In this document: piece by piece, positions 31,321-43,517 of the stretch
Numbering within the stretch: position 1 is the first letter of the stretch
Layout of the letters: each line of letters starts with the position of its first letter
From: Lithodes maja
Lineage: Eukaryota > Arthropoda > Malacostraca > Decapoda > Lithodidae
Assembly: GCA_037953745.1 (NCBI GenBank)
Contig: JBAKBP010000705.1
Location: 186,001 to 250,000, forward strand
Direction: 5' to 3'
Length of the DNA stretch: 64,000 nucleotides
Notes under the pieces: model-generated
Seen by the model: only the letters and a program-made list of their open reading frames with translations
The model's database searches: none
Told to the model about the DNA's origin: nothing
Program-made: the position numbers and the translations under genes

Positions 31321-34300
31321 ATGTCGGACGACGGATCAGTGTACAGTGAGGACACAGTACGGGAAGCAGGCTCTGAGGTGCAGAGGCTGGGTTTGTTAGA
31401 GGACATGAGAGTAATAACTAGTGAGGAGGATGCAAGGAAGTTTCTGGAGATACCTATTACTGTTGACCGGGTGTATGGGATTGATAGGTATGGTCTCCAG
31501 TGTTTGGCCACGGTCATGGGGCATGTGGGCACAAGCAGCATGTCGAGAGGTGACCTGGTGGCCTGTGTGCTCGGCGGGGTGCGTGGGGCTTCGGGTGGAG
31601 CGGGAGCTGGGGCACTTTCGGCCCAGCCCCCATTCCACTCGACTCCTACCATGGCGCTCCCTCGGGCTCCGGAGCCGGGTACGGTCCCGCAGGCTGATAG
31701 TCACTGGCAGCGTGGTTTGCACTTGGGTGAGTCTCCAATTGTTGCATCTCCTCCTCCTCAAGGTTTAACTGCAGATATGCTCTTCCAGCTTGAGATGGCT
31801 AAGATGCAGCTGCAGCAGAAGCGGGAATCTGAGCAGCAGACGCGGGAATCTGAGCAGCAGCAGCGGGAGTTTGAGATGGCTAAGATTCAGGCTGAGGAGA
31901 GAAGGGCCAGATATGAGAGTGAGCTTAAGCAGAGAGAGCTTGAACAACGAAAGCATGAATCTGAGATTGAGATGTCCAGGATTCAGTCTGAGGAGAGAAA
32001 GGCCATGTACTGTGCAGACAAAGATCTTGAGAAGTCTAGGGTGGAGTCGACAGGGCAGCGTCTCGGTTCTGGGAATCGAGGTCTTGAGCAGTCTTTATCG
32101 CACCTTATTAAGTTGGTCCCTGTATTTGATGAGTCGGGCGTTACTGAATTTTTTATGAGTTTTGAGAAGTGCCGGGAGCACCAATGGCCCGAGGTTAAGT
32201 GGGCAGCCCTTGTTTCTTCTACATTGATTGGCAAAGGACTCAAGGCATATGATGCGTTGCCCTTGGAGTCGTGCATTGATTACGAGGTATTGAAGGAGGC
32301 TGTCCTGCGGGCATATGAGTTACAACCAGAGACGTACAGATTGAAGTTCCGGGGTGTAACGAAGGGTCGTGAGTGCACCTTTCTTGAGCATGCCCGGGAT
32401 CTGTCCGATGCATTTAGAAACTGGCTGCGTTCTGAGAAGGCATCGACGTTTGAGGAGTTGAAACAGCTGATGCTTCTAGAACAATTTTTTAAGTGTACGG
32501 GCAGCGATCTGACGTTGAATCTTAAAGAAAAGAACCCGAAAACTCTTCAGGAGGCAGCTGAGATGGCTGACCTTCGGATGTCACTGATTCGTGGGTGCGG
32601 GTCTGCACAACGGAACGATGCAGGTAACAAGGGGCGCAATACTCCACCCCCCCCCGAGTCAGTGATACACCATATAACCATTACAACAAGAGCAACGATA
32701 CTAAGTCTGACCATAAACCTAATACCGTCCCGTTTAAGAAGGGTCAGGGCCCTTCCCCACCTCAAGGGAAGCCCAAGGGGGAGTTAAGAGTGTTTTCATT
32801 GTCATGAGAAGGGGCATTTTGCAAGAGCCTGTCCAAGCAATGCAGTTGTGTTGCAGCAATGCAATTGGCTCGCAACATTGGGGTGTCCCCGAAGTCGTCT
32901 GAGTTTGCCCGGGGTATAACGTCAGAGGCTGGGACACAGCCAGTGGAGAAGAATCCGGAAGGCTCGAACCCTGTCCGCGATGTCTTTTGTGACCATCGAG
33001 GGCATGGCTGCGTGAGGTGGGCTGGTAAGAAGCATGGAGTTGAGCTGTTGCGAGACACGGGTGCCTCTCAGACTTTAATGAAGAACTTTACTGGTAGACC
33101 AATAAACGCGGCACGGGTGGTTGTGGTGCAGGGTATCAATGCTGTCAAGTCATACCCGTTGGTCAGGATGGAGCTAGAGGTAGATGGTGTGACACGAGAG
33201 TTGGATGTGGGTGTTGTGGAGAACTTGCCTGTTGGGGGCATCGACCTCCTTCTCGGCAACGACTTTGCGGTGCCTACTTCTGAGGTTTCACCCTTAGTCG
33301 TTGCCGAGAAGCCGGCCGACGTGAGTAGGGAGGAACAGGAGTGGGTAGAGAAGTGTCATGTACAACCTATGGCGTGCGTTGTTACTGGACCTCTTGCATC
33401 CAAAGTGTCACAGCCTATTCCTCAGTCTTCTGATCAACGGAGGAACGGTCGGAAGAAGACGGCTAATGTTGGTAAAAGTTTGGAGAGTTTAGTACCAGCA
33501 GCACTTCTTGGCGACTCAGTATTGGCACCATTGTTGGAGTCTGGAGAGGCCCCAGGACCTGTCACAGCTAGTGAGGAGGTAGGGCAGGAAGAGACTCCGA
33601 GGCAGCAACGTTACACACGGAGAGAAAAAAGGGTTGCTCAGTTTGATATTGGGGGAGGACTTGGGTTGCTTCGGAAGCATCTAGACAGGTTGGTTCCCTC
33701 AGATATTTGTAAACTGCAGTTGGAGGATCCGGAAGTTCAGAAGTGTGGTAATGGTGCTGTCGAGATCAAACACGAGAACGGGGAAACATGTAATGTGAAC
33801 CTGTTGAAGGAGTTTGTGAGGCAACCACCTGAGCAGCCTACTGTCCCTGCGTTGGTCTGCAGCGGCCAAGGTGGAGAAGGAAAGGAGGGCAGTAGGGCAC
33901 AGGTGGAGGAGAGTAGGGATTGTCATGTCTCGGCGGAGCAGTGGGCGGGGGACACGAGTCTGGTGGCTGTGGAAGCGCTAGAGCACCTGCCTGAACAGCA
34001 GTGTGCAGCGCTCCAGCACCAGCTCGGTTCATACCCCACTGGTCGTGCCGAGTCCCCGAGCCACACAACTCAGGCGGTGCAAGATGTTCCGCGGGCAGGT
34101 CACGTGAATGTTGGGAGACCGTTAGCCTCGTTGTTTCGGTGGTTCAAGGTGGGCGACGAGGCTTTGGCATGGTTGCCAGGTCAGGGTCGACCCATGGCTG
34201 CCAAGGGTGGTGGTCAAAAGGAGGACATTGAGCAGATTGGTGAGGTTGGCTGTGGAGTGGATGTGCCCGGTCATCACATAGCCTCCCAATGCTGCTCTAG

Positions 34301-35275
34301 TCTAATGCAACAGCCCTACCATAGACCGACTGTATCTGGCCATGTCGCTAAAAGCGGTGATGCTGCGCAGGCAGATGTAGTCGTAAGGAATGCGGGGGTG
34401 CGCATGTACGGTATCGGCGGGGAAGCCTTAGCAATAATGAACTATGGGAGTGACTGCACAGGTGGTACTGATTGTCCCTCTCATGACCTGGCTGTTCTAG
34501 GGACGAAGGTGGAGAAGGAGGGAGACTACAGGTTAGAAGCTGCGGTCTCGGCTGGGTTGTGGGAGGGCACTAGGATTGTTGTTCTGCGAGATAAGTTGTT
34601 TACTAGGCTGTGGCAGTGCATCCGCATGTTTGTTGCTTCTCCAGGCCTGATGTACGGGGTAGAATCCGACATGCAGGCTGGAGATAGTGCAAGGCTCAGT
34701 TTAATTCCCTACCGTATAAATCCTGCTCGACAGCCTGTGGTGCAAGCAGAGCTGGATTACGTGTTGACGAAGGGTCTGAGGGATAAGGAATATTGTGAGT
34801 GGTCGTTGCCAGTGAGTTTCCAACCTGAGTTGAGTGGCAAGATCAGTGTGTGTGCATTATCCCTGACAGACACCTATCCATTGCCCAAGGGTCTGAGGGA
34901 TAAGGAATGTCGTGAGTGGTCGTTGCCTGTAACTTTGCAACCTGTGTTAAGTGGCAAGATCAGTGAGTGTGTTGATTGCGAGAGAGTGTGTGCATTATCC
35001 CTGACAGACGCCTATACCTTATCGAGAGTTGACGACACCATAGACCGCATCGGGGCTGCATCGCTAATCACGAAGGTAGAACTAGTGAAAGGTTATTGGC
35101 AGGCCCCGTTGCTGTAAAGAGCGAAGAGAAATGCCAGTCTTGTGATGAACTGGGCAGTTTATCAGTGCCAGGTGTTGTTTTGCTGCCGGGACACAAGTTG
35201 GATGTGTGGCATGCTAAGGGCACTGATAATGTTTTGGCTGATTGTTTGTCACGGGAGGGTTTGTTTGCAGGAGAA
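31321..35275 (+). pseudogene. Element C gag-protease with rearranged pol remnant
   Basis: The ATG at 31321 matches the internal Met of A's gag. A long charged coiled coil (ESEQQTRESEQQQREFEMAK) precedes a capsid region with the SCAN-like block (LLEQFFKCTGSDLTLNLKEK). A shift in a C-rich run near 32650 and another change near 32785 break the frame around the CCHC knuckle. A long frame resumes at about 32859 and carries the protease DTGA at 33053-33064. The integrase is absent: sequence jumps in frame from the KCGNGAVEIKHENGE segment to the NVNLLKEFVRQPPE segment. A 190-residue insert and two copies of a KGLRDKE-CEWSLPV segment follow. RT ends near KGYWQAPL before its catalytic motif. A relic of the RNase H C-terminus (DNVLADCLSREG) is at 35222-35260. 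Confidence 0.8.
33251..33309 (+). promoter_or_regulatory. conserved hairpin inside protease coding sequence, element C
   Basis: The 14-nt arms are identical to those of A and D, and the loop is also 31 nt but differs in sequence. It is retained although this element has lost integrase and RT. Confidence 0.58.
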
Positions 35276-35738
35276 CCCTCGCCGTTCAGTCAGTGTGTGT
35301 TGTGACGCATGTCGAGTATGAGCATGCTGTACAGAACGCCCAGTCATGCCCCACTCTCGCTAGGATCGTCAGGGCAGGAACTTTGGCTGTAGTCTGTGTA
35401 GAGTTTTCTAACTTAGTTTATGTGAGCCGTTGTACTATAAGTATTATAAATATGTATTTTGTTTTCATCTGAGTCAACGAGTTCTATTTTATATCATTAG
35501 TTATAAGTGTTGTGTGTGGGACTTATTTGTAATGATGAGAGGAGAGAGAGAAGTTGCGTGACGGGGGCCAGTGAGTGCGCCATGCGGCAGGTAGGCCTAG
35601 CTCCCCTCCTTCCTCCTCCCTCCTCCCTCTCAGTGCGTGGGAAATCCTTTGTCGATCCCAGATTGAGAGAGAATATTACGTAACGATTGCTAGTGGGCGG
35701 TCCTTAGTAGTTGGCGATATGCTCACTAGAGGGCCGAG

Positions 35739-35773
35739 TATAAAAAGGGAAGTCTAGCCGCATTTTCCTCAGA
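35739..35773 (+). promoter_or_regulatory. LTR core promoter: TATA box and initiator-like site
   Basis: TATAAAAA at 35739-35746 is followed about 30 bases later by CCTCAGAAC, which resembles an arthropod initiator (TCAG). The copy in the 3' LTR is near 42098. This places the start of the repeat (R) region about 470 bases into the LTR. Prediction only. Confidence 0.55.
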
Positions 35774-36295
35774 ACTCATAAGGCAGAGCGACTTCTCATA
35801 TCCCTTGCAACTATATATATTCTTCCGACTGATGTGAACTTTCCCTACTCTCTGTACCGCCTACCTTCTTCTCTTCCCGACCCTTTATAACCTCAATGAC
35901 CCCTTTGGTGCAGATTTAGTCAGCCAAAGTATTGTCGCTTGAGTTCTCACGAGATATATGCCTATTAGATAGCCTATTTTGGAAGGGATAACTAGAATAG
36001 GATTGATTAATGTTTGTTGCACTCGTATATGCATTTCCCTGTGTATGATTATTCATGTTCCTGTTTTCTGCTGATCTAGGTGATGCTAGACTGGGATAAG
36101 GCTACTAGAGTTGTGATTCCCGATGTGTATTAGGTTTTGTTGAACCTGTACAATCGCAACGGAGACTTGGAAAGCCTAGGTGGTCTTTCTGACTGTGTAC
36201 CTTGTGAGTTTAGCACTGTGTTGCGAGTGAGGGCTTTTGCCTCTGCCACCCAGCACTGTGCTAACTCGTTTGCTTGACTTTGAGAGGATCGTCAG

Positions 36296-36328
36296 GAGAG
36301 AACCAGATACTAGTGATCTGGATCTCTC
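36296..36328 (+). promoter_or_regulatory. conserved LTR hairpin in element D 5' LTR
   Basis: GAGAGA-A-CCAGAT pairs with ATCTGG-A-TCTCTC around the loop ACTAGTG. It lies about 530 bases downstream of the predicted start site, so it would be in the RNA leader. Confidence 0.5.
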
Positions 36329-37156
36329 AAGAGAGCATCCCGTCAATTACCGTAATTTGGCCGCACAGTCTTAAGGACCTCGCTAGGCTACGAGCCGCTT
36401 GCTCAGCCTTTGTTTCCTAGCCTACTACATCCCAGCTAGACTTTGCTCTGTCAGCAGATACAGCATAGTATTGAAGCTTTCCTTATGTATGTTATTGTTT
36501 ATGCACTATTGATTTCATGTGTGGCACGCATAGCTACTTTAGAGATTAGTGGCCCCCGAGCACAATCCTAGTAGGCTATTGCCAGTGCATTGTCGGAGTA
36601 CTTCTTTTATATGTTTGCCATTTACTACTGTCTATTCTTATAATTCTTCTTATGTCAATTTAAAGCCTTTAATATTAGTTAATTGCCAGTGTGTAACTTA
36701 TTGAAATTGCTGTTCAAAATCCGATACTTACTTCTTACGAGTATCCGAGAAGCATCTAACTTTATCAGAAGATTCCTTGCTCGATGCTCGAGGACTATTG
36801 TTTAACGTAACGTAATAGTGCCGATCCGAAGTAGAGGGTGGAGGACTTCTTAAGTTCTTAGTCAAGGGTGGATTACTTCGGCTTCGGCCAACACTATTCT
36901 TTGGTGTTGTTGTATTTACTTCTTTGTTTGATTGTTGACCAGACTAGATAACTCCCGTCTTTTTATTAGTCTGTTGTGAAACGCTAGTACCGAGTTCTTG
37001 TATACCCCGTTATAGCAGATAGAACTCTGGAGGGTATTGGTGTTTTTTGTTCGGCTGTACTCTGGGGTTGGGATCGTGTGTTTCCGTTGTGGCAGCGAGC
37101 CATACTCGAGTCCTGTGTGAGAGCCCTAGTGTACCCGTGTGCCCGGTCGTAACAAA

Positions 37157-37174
37157 TGGCGACCTTGCTTAGGA
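37157..37174 (+). promoter_or_regulatory. primer-binding site of element D
   Basis: TGGCGACCTTGC lies two bases after the LTR end, the same site as in A, B and C. Confidence 0.7.
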
Positions 37175-37365
37175 TTTTGTGAACAGTATAAATTTTGCAG
37201 AATTGTACAACATTTGTTTGTTTGTACTTTAGCGTGCATATTGAAGAATATTTTTTTGTAGGGCAATTAGTAGAGCATTTAAGAGACTCCAGTTAATTTA
37301 GTAATTAGTGCTTGCATAAGGAAGTTTAACACTTTTGTCTCGAGAATTTTTTTGTGGACTTCAGT

Positions 37366-40300
37366 ATGTCGTGCCCTAGCACTGACGAGGAGCGAGAGAT
37401 GCCATTTGAAGAGGTGCCGTTAGTAATCAGTGAGGAGGATGCTAGAGTTTTTGTGAGTAAGCGGTACCACGTGACGGAGGAGAGGCTGACTGGGGTGGAT
37501 ATTTATGGCTTGCACCTGATAGCCAAGGTTTTGGGCCTATCCAATGTAATAGGGATGTCCAAGAGGGAGCTGATTTCCTGGGTGTTGCGTGGGCGACATG
37601 GGGTTTCGGAGGAGAGGGCGTTTGGGGGGGTTCCTCCCCAGATCCCCTCTCACTCGACTCCCACAGTGCCGTCCACTCAGTTACCGGAGGTTAGCACTCT
37701 CCCACAGAGGGATGAGAATTGGCAGATTGGAGTGCCCTCGGGTGGTGCACATGGTGGTTCCCCAGTTTTTGCCCCCCCCTCCTTCAGTAGTGGCAGCTCC
37801 CTCTTCCTGCCTGTCTCCAGATATGATATTTAGACTTGAGCTTGCTAAGATTGAGGCTGAGTCTAGGAAGCAGGAGAATGAGACTAGGAGGCATGAGATT
37901 GAGATTGAGGCTAGGAAGCAGGAGGATGAGACGAGGAGGCATGAGATTGAGTCTAGGAGGCACGAGGCTGAGCTTAGGTACGACTCCGAGAAATATTGTG
38001 CTCAAATAGATTTAGATAAGACTCGTGCAGAGTCGACAGGGACTCGGATGGGCCGTGAGGGCCAAGTAAGAGAACAGTCCTTGTCCCACTTAGTCAAATT
38101 GGTGCCGGCATTTAGTGAAACTGAAGTCACAGAATTTTTTAATCGTTTTGAGAAGAAGTGTAGGGAGCATAATTGGCCTGAAGAGAAGTGGGCAGCTCTA
38201 GTCTCCTCAAGACTTACGGGTAAGGGTCTGAAGGCTTATGATGCACTGCCTTTGGTCTTGCATTGACTACCCAGAATTGAAGAGAGCTGTCCTACGGGCA
38301 TACGAGTTGCAACCAGAAACATATCGATTGAAGTTTCGGGGTGTTACAAAGACTAGGGAGGCGACCTTTCTTGAACATGCCCGGGACTTAAAAGATGCAC
38401 TTACAAACTGGACACGTTCTGAGAAAGCTGAGACGGCCGAACAGTTGACTGAGCTGTTTCTGCTCGAGCAGTTTTATAAGTGTACTGGTGCAGATATGAC
38501 TTTAACTATTAAAGAAAAGAACCCCAAAACTCTACAGGAGGCAGCTGAGATGGCTGACCTCCGGCTATCACTAATTCGTGGGTGCGGGTCTGCCCAGCGT
38601 AGTGAGGCAGGTAACAAGGGGCGTGACGCCCCACCCCCCCGAGTTAGTGATATACATTATGCAAACAAGTACAAGAGCTATGATACCAAGACTGACCACA
38701 AGACTAGCACCGTCCCATTTAAGAAGGGGCCGGGCCCTTCCCAGTACCAAGGGAAGCCCAGAGGGGAGTTGGAGTGTTATCATTGTCATGAAAAGGGGCA
38801 CTTTGCAAGAGTCTGTCCTAGCAAACCACCTACAGCAGCTGTGTCTTTGGCCTGCAACATTGGTGTGTCTCCGAAGTTTTCTGAGTTTGCCCGGGGCAGT
38901 TCATCAGAGGCTGAGGCACAGCCAATGCAGAAGCACCTGGGAGGCTTGAACCCTGCTCAGGATGTTTTTTGCGACCATAGAGGACGGGGTTGCGTGATGT
39001 GGGCGGGGCGCAAGCATGGAGTAGAGGTCTTGCGTGATACAGGTGCTTCCCAGACTCTGATGAATAACTTGACTGGCTACCCTATAAATGCGGCTCGGGT
39101 GGTAGTGGTGCAGGGTATTAATGCAACTCGGTCATACCCGCTGGTGCGGTTGGAGTTGGAGGTGGATGGTGTGGCACGTGAATTGGATGTCGGGATTGTG
39201 GAGAAACTGCCAGTGGAGGGCGTCGACCTTCTTCTCGGCAACGACTTTGCAATGCCCGCTTCTGAGGTTCTACCCTTAGTCGTTGCCGAGAGGCCGGCCG
39301 ACGTGAGTGGGGGAGAACAAGAGTGGGTCGAGCGGTGCCAGACACAACCCATGGCGTGTGCTGTCACCCGAGCTCGGGCAGCTAAAGTGTCACAGCCTAG
39401 TCCTCCGTCTTCAAACCAGCAGAGGAACGATCAACAGGAGGAGGCTAAAGCTGGAGTTGGTTTTAAGAGTTTTGACTCGGCGGCTCTCCCGGGTGATTTA
39501 GTATTGGCACCTATGTTAGAGTCTGGAGAGGCCCCAGGACCTGTCACAGCTAGTGAGGAGGTAGGGCCGGAAGAGACTCCGAGGCAGCAACGTTACACAC
39601 GGAGAGAAAAAAGGGTTGCTCAGTTTGATATTGGGGAAGGACTTGGGTTGCTTCGGAAGCATCTAGACAGGTTGGTTCCCTCAGATATTTGTAAACTGCA
39701 GTTGGAGGATCCGGAAGTTCAGAAGTGTGGTAATGGTGCTGTCGAGATCAAACACGAGGACGGGGAAGCATGTCATGTGAACCTGTTGGAGGAGTTTGTG
39801 AGGCAACCACCTGAGCATCCTGCTGTCCCTGCGTTGGTCTGCCGCGGCCAAGGTGGAGAAGGAGAGGGGGGCAGTAGGGCACAGGTGGAGGAGAGTAGGG
39901 ATTGTCATGTCTCGGCGGAGCAGTGGGCGGGGGACACGAGTCTGGTGGCTGTGGAAGCGCTAGAGCACCTGCCTGAGCAGCAGTGTGCAGCACTCCAGCA
40001 CCAGCTCGGTTCATACCACACTGGTCGTGCCGAGCCCCTGAGTCTCAGAACTCGGGCGGTGCAAGATGTTCCACGGGCAGGTCACGTGAATGTTGAAAGA
40101 CCGTTAGCCTCGTTGTTTCGGTGGTTCAAGGTGGGCGACGAGGCTTTGGCATGGTTGCCAGGTCAGGGTCGACCCATGGCTGCCAAGGGTGGTGGTCAAA
40201 AGGAGGACATTGAGCAGATTGGTAAGGTCGGCTGTGGTATCGCAGTGCCCGGTCGTCGCATAGCCTCCCAATGCTGCTCTAGTCTAATGCAACAGCCCTA

Positions 40301-41168
40301 CCATAGACCGACTGTATCTGGCCATGTCGCTGAAAGCGGTGATGCTGCGCAGGCAGATGTCGTCACAAGGAATGCGGGGGTGCGCATGTACGGTATCGGC
40401 GGGGAAGCCTTAGCAATAATGAACTGTGGGAGTGACTGCACGGGTGGTACTGATTGTCCCTCTCATGACCTGGCTGTTCTAGGGACGAAGGTGGAGAAGG
40501 AGGGAGACTACAGGTTAGAAGCTGCGGTCTCGGCTGGGTTGTGGGAGGGCACTAGGCATGTTGTTTGTGGAGACAGTGCAAGGCAGTTATTTACTAGGCT
40601 ATGGCAGTACTTTCGCATGTTTGTTGCTTCTCCAGGCCTGATGTACGGGGTAGAATCCGACATGCAGGCTTGAGATAGTGCAAGGCTCAGTTTAATTCCC
40701 TACCGTATAAATCCTGCTCGACAGCCTATGGTGCAAGCAGAGCTGGATTACGTGTGGACGAAGGGTCTGAGGGATAAGGAATGTCGTGAGTGGTCGTTGC
40801 CTGTAACTTTGTCCGAGCGTGCTAAAGAGGTATGTGGTTTTGTTGTGGACGGGAGTACCTACCGGTGCAATGTTATGCCTGACGGACGTAAGAATGCGCT
40901 AGCAACGTTTCAGAACCTGATGAATGAAATTGTAAAGGACGATGATGCGCTGGGGCATTTCGAGGTCTATGTTCCAGCCTATGGTCCGGTCGTTGTAGTT
41001 TACCCAGATCATCACCCTCTCAAGATCTTGGACCAGTTTCACAATCGGAGTATGAGGCTGACCAGGTGGTCACTAAGGTTATTGGTATATAACCTGGACA
41101 TACGCCATATTGCCGGTTGTGATAACGTGGTTGCAGATGGTCGTTCAAGGGTATATGATCCTGGGTAG
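37366..41168 (+). pseudogene. Element D gag-protease with deleted pol
   Basis: Gag begins at the ATG of MSCPSTDEERE. A frameshift near 37800, in a C- and T-rich stretch, and another near 38255 break the N-terminal and capsid parts. The coiled coil has repeated RKQE-ETRRHEIE units. The SCAN-like block (LLEQFYKCTGADMTLTIKEK) and a clean CCHC knuckle (CYHCHEKGHFARVC) near 38774 follow, then protease DTGA at 39035-39046. As in C, integrase is missing in frame and the 190-residue insert is present. A TGA near 40672 separates the last part. There RT is reduced to pieces of its N-terminus and fingers (CGFVVDGSTYRCNVMP, FQNLMNEI), which jump to RNase H (HFEVYVPAYGPVV to RSRVYDPG), so YLDD is gone. 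Confidence 0.8.
39233..39291 (+). promoter_or_regulatory. conserved hairpin inside protease coding sequence, element D
   Basis: The arms are identical to those of A and C and the loop is again 31 nt. The loop differs from A's at several positions, so the arms are better conserved than the sequence between them. Confidence 0.58.
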
Positions 41169-41659
41169 ATTGACACACGGGTAGCCTCCTGCTTTAGCTT
41201 GAATAGTATTTTGCGCTTGGTGCTTGTTGGCTCGCGGTTGTAGCCCAGCGTATTGGGTCGTAAAGCAGGAGTTGAGCGTTTGGTATAGAAGAAAAATAGG
41301 CTGCCCTTATAGTGCAGCCGGAAAAAACATATTAAAAATATAAAAATCATAAAAAAAAAACTCTTTCTTTTTGATATAGATAATTGTATAAGTTTGTCAT
41401 AGCCTATAGAGTTTGAGTAGTCCACCAACTATCAAACGGCTGAGCTGCTGTAAGCTTGCTCTGGGAGCATGATATTGTGTCTTTTGCTATTGTTGGGAGG
41501 AGTTATAAAATGTGAATTTTTTTTTAATAATAAGATGTGTTTTTTATGATAAACTCAGCTTTGTTTTAGTGCCATGCGGTCGCTGGGTGTGAGGGGCTTG
41601 ATGGGGTTCTGTGTGTCAGATTTTAGCTCAAGGTTGAGCAAGTAAAATCTTGGGGGAGG
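41169..41659 (+). other. 3' untranslated region and polypurine tract of element D
   Basis: AT-rich non-coding sequence follows the RNase H stop. It ends with AAAATCTTGGGGGAGG directly before the 3' LTR, the expected polypurine tract. I see no envelope-like frame. Confidence 0.7.
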
Positions 41660-43517
41660 TGTGACGCATGACGAGTATGAGCATGCTGTACAGAACGCCC
41701 AGTCATGCCCCACTCTCGCTAGGATCGTCAGGGCAGGAACTTTGGCTGTAGTCTGTGTAGAGTTTTCTAACTTAGTTTATGTGAGCCGTTGTACTATAAG
41801 TATTATAAATATGTATTTTGTTTTCATCTGAGTCAACGAGTTCTATTTTATATCATTAGTTATAAGTGTTGTGTGTGGGACTTATTTGTAATGATGAGAG
41901 GAGAGAGAGAAGTTGCGTGACGGGGGCCAGTGAGTGCGCCATGCGGCAGGTAGGCCTAGCTCCCCTCCTTCCTCCTCCCTCCTCCCTCTCAGTGCGTGGG
42001 AAATCCTTTGTCGATCCCAGATTGAGAGAGAATATTACGTAACGATTGCTAGTGGGCGGTCCTTAGTAGTTGGCGATATGCTCACTAGAGGGCCGAGTAT
42101 AAAAAGGGAAGTCTAGCCGCATTTTCCTCAGAACTCATAAGGCAGAGCGACTTCTCATATCCCTTGCAACTATATATATTCTTCCGACTGATGTGAACTT
42201 TCCCTACTCTCTGTACCGCCTACCTTCTTCTCTTCCCGACCCTTTATAACCTCAATGACCCCTTTGGTGCAGATTTAGTCAGCCAAAGTATTGTCGCTTG
42301 AGTTCTCACGAGATATATGCCTATTAGATAGCCTATTTTGGAAGGGATAACTAGAATAGGATTGATTAATGTTTGTTGCACTCGTATATGCATTTCCCTG
42401 TGTATGATTATTCATGTTCCTGTTTTCTGCTGATCTAGGTGATGCTAGACTGGGATAAGGCTACTAGAGTTGTGATTCCCGATGTGTATTAGGTTTTGTT
42501 GAAACTGTACAATCGCAACGGAGACTTGGAAAGCCTAGGTGGTCTTTCTGACTGTGTACCTTGTGAGTTTAGCACTGTGTTGCGAGTGAGGGCTTTTGCC
42601 TCTGCCACCCAGCACTGTGCTAACTCGTTTGCTTGACTTTGAGAGGATCGCCAGGAGAGAACCAGATACTAGTGATCTGGATCTCTCAAGAGAGCATCCC
42701 GTCAATTACCGTAATTTGGCCGCACAGTCTTAAGGACCTCGCTAGGCTACGAGCCGCTTGCTCAGCCTTTGTTTCCTAGCCTACTACATCCCAGCTAGAC
42801 TTTGCTCGGTCAGCAGATACAGCATAGTATTGAAGCTTTCCTTATGTATGTTATTGTTTATGCACTATTGATTTCATGTGTGGCACACATAGCTACTTTA
42901 GAGATAAGTGGCCCCCGAGCACAATCCTAGTAGGCTATTGCCAGTGCATTGTCGGAGTACTTCTTTTATATGTTTGCCATTTACTACTGTCTATTCTTAT
43001 AATTCTTCTTATGTCAATTTAAAGCCTTTAATATTAGTTAATTGCCAGTGTGTTACTTATTGAAATTGCTGTTCAAAATCCGATACTTACTTCTTACGAG
43101 TATCCGAGAAGCATCTAACTTTATCAGAAGATTCCTTGCTCGATGCTCGAGGACTATTGTTTAACGTAACGTAATAGTGCCGATCCGAAGTAGAGGGTGG
43201 AGGACTTCTTAAGTTCTTAGTCAAGGGTGGATTACTTCGGCTTCGGCCAACACTATTCTTTGGTGTTGTTGTATTTACTTCTTTGTTTGATTGTTGACCA
43301 GACTAGATAACTCCCGTCTTTTTATTAGTCTGTTGTGAAACGCTAGTACCGAGTTCTTGTATACCCCGTTATAGCAGATAGAACTCTGGAGGGTATTGGT
43401 GTTTTTTGTTCGGCTGGCAGTACTCTGGGGTTGGGATCGTGTGTTTCCGTTGTGGCAGCGAGCCATACTCGAGTCCTGTGTGAGAGCCCTAGTGTACCCG
43501 TGTGCCCGGTCGTAACA
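41660..43517 (+). repeat. 3' LTR of element D (LTR family 3)
   Basis: It is nearly identical to 35301-37154, including the TATA box and hairpin (42655-42687). It differs by a few substitutions and by an extra four bases in the GGCTGGCAGTACTC stretch near its end. It is followed by GTGT, the target duplication, and then element C sequence. Confidence 0.9.

Larger units (their letters stand above)
35301..37154 (+). repeat. 5' LTR of element D (LTR family 3)
   Basis: It runs from TGTGACGCATGTCGAG to CCCGGTCGTAACA. The first 770 bases are unlike family 2. From the GCTAGACTGGGATAAGG block onward it is clearly homologous to family 2, including the hairpin and the CTCTGGAGGGT box, so families 2 and 3 share the downstream part of the LTR. 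Confidence 0.88.
35301..43517 (+). mobile_element. Element D: young defective Gmr1-like LTR element inside C
   Basis: LTRs at 35301-37154 and 41660-43517 differ by only about eight visible substitutions and one 4-base indel. They are bracketed by the 4-base duplication GTGT. Inside are a primer-binding site, gag, protease and a shortened pol without integrase core or YLDD. Length is about 8.2 kb. It sits in the 3' region of element C, which resumes at 43518. The near-identical LTRs indicate recent insertion despite the lack of its own enzymes. Confidence 0.87.

Noticed and set aside
35575..35757. 60-codon frame repeated at 41934-42116
   Set aside because: It is repeated only because it lies in both LTRs of element D. 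It overlaps the promoter region and has no recognisable domain.
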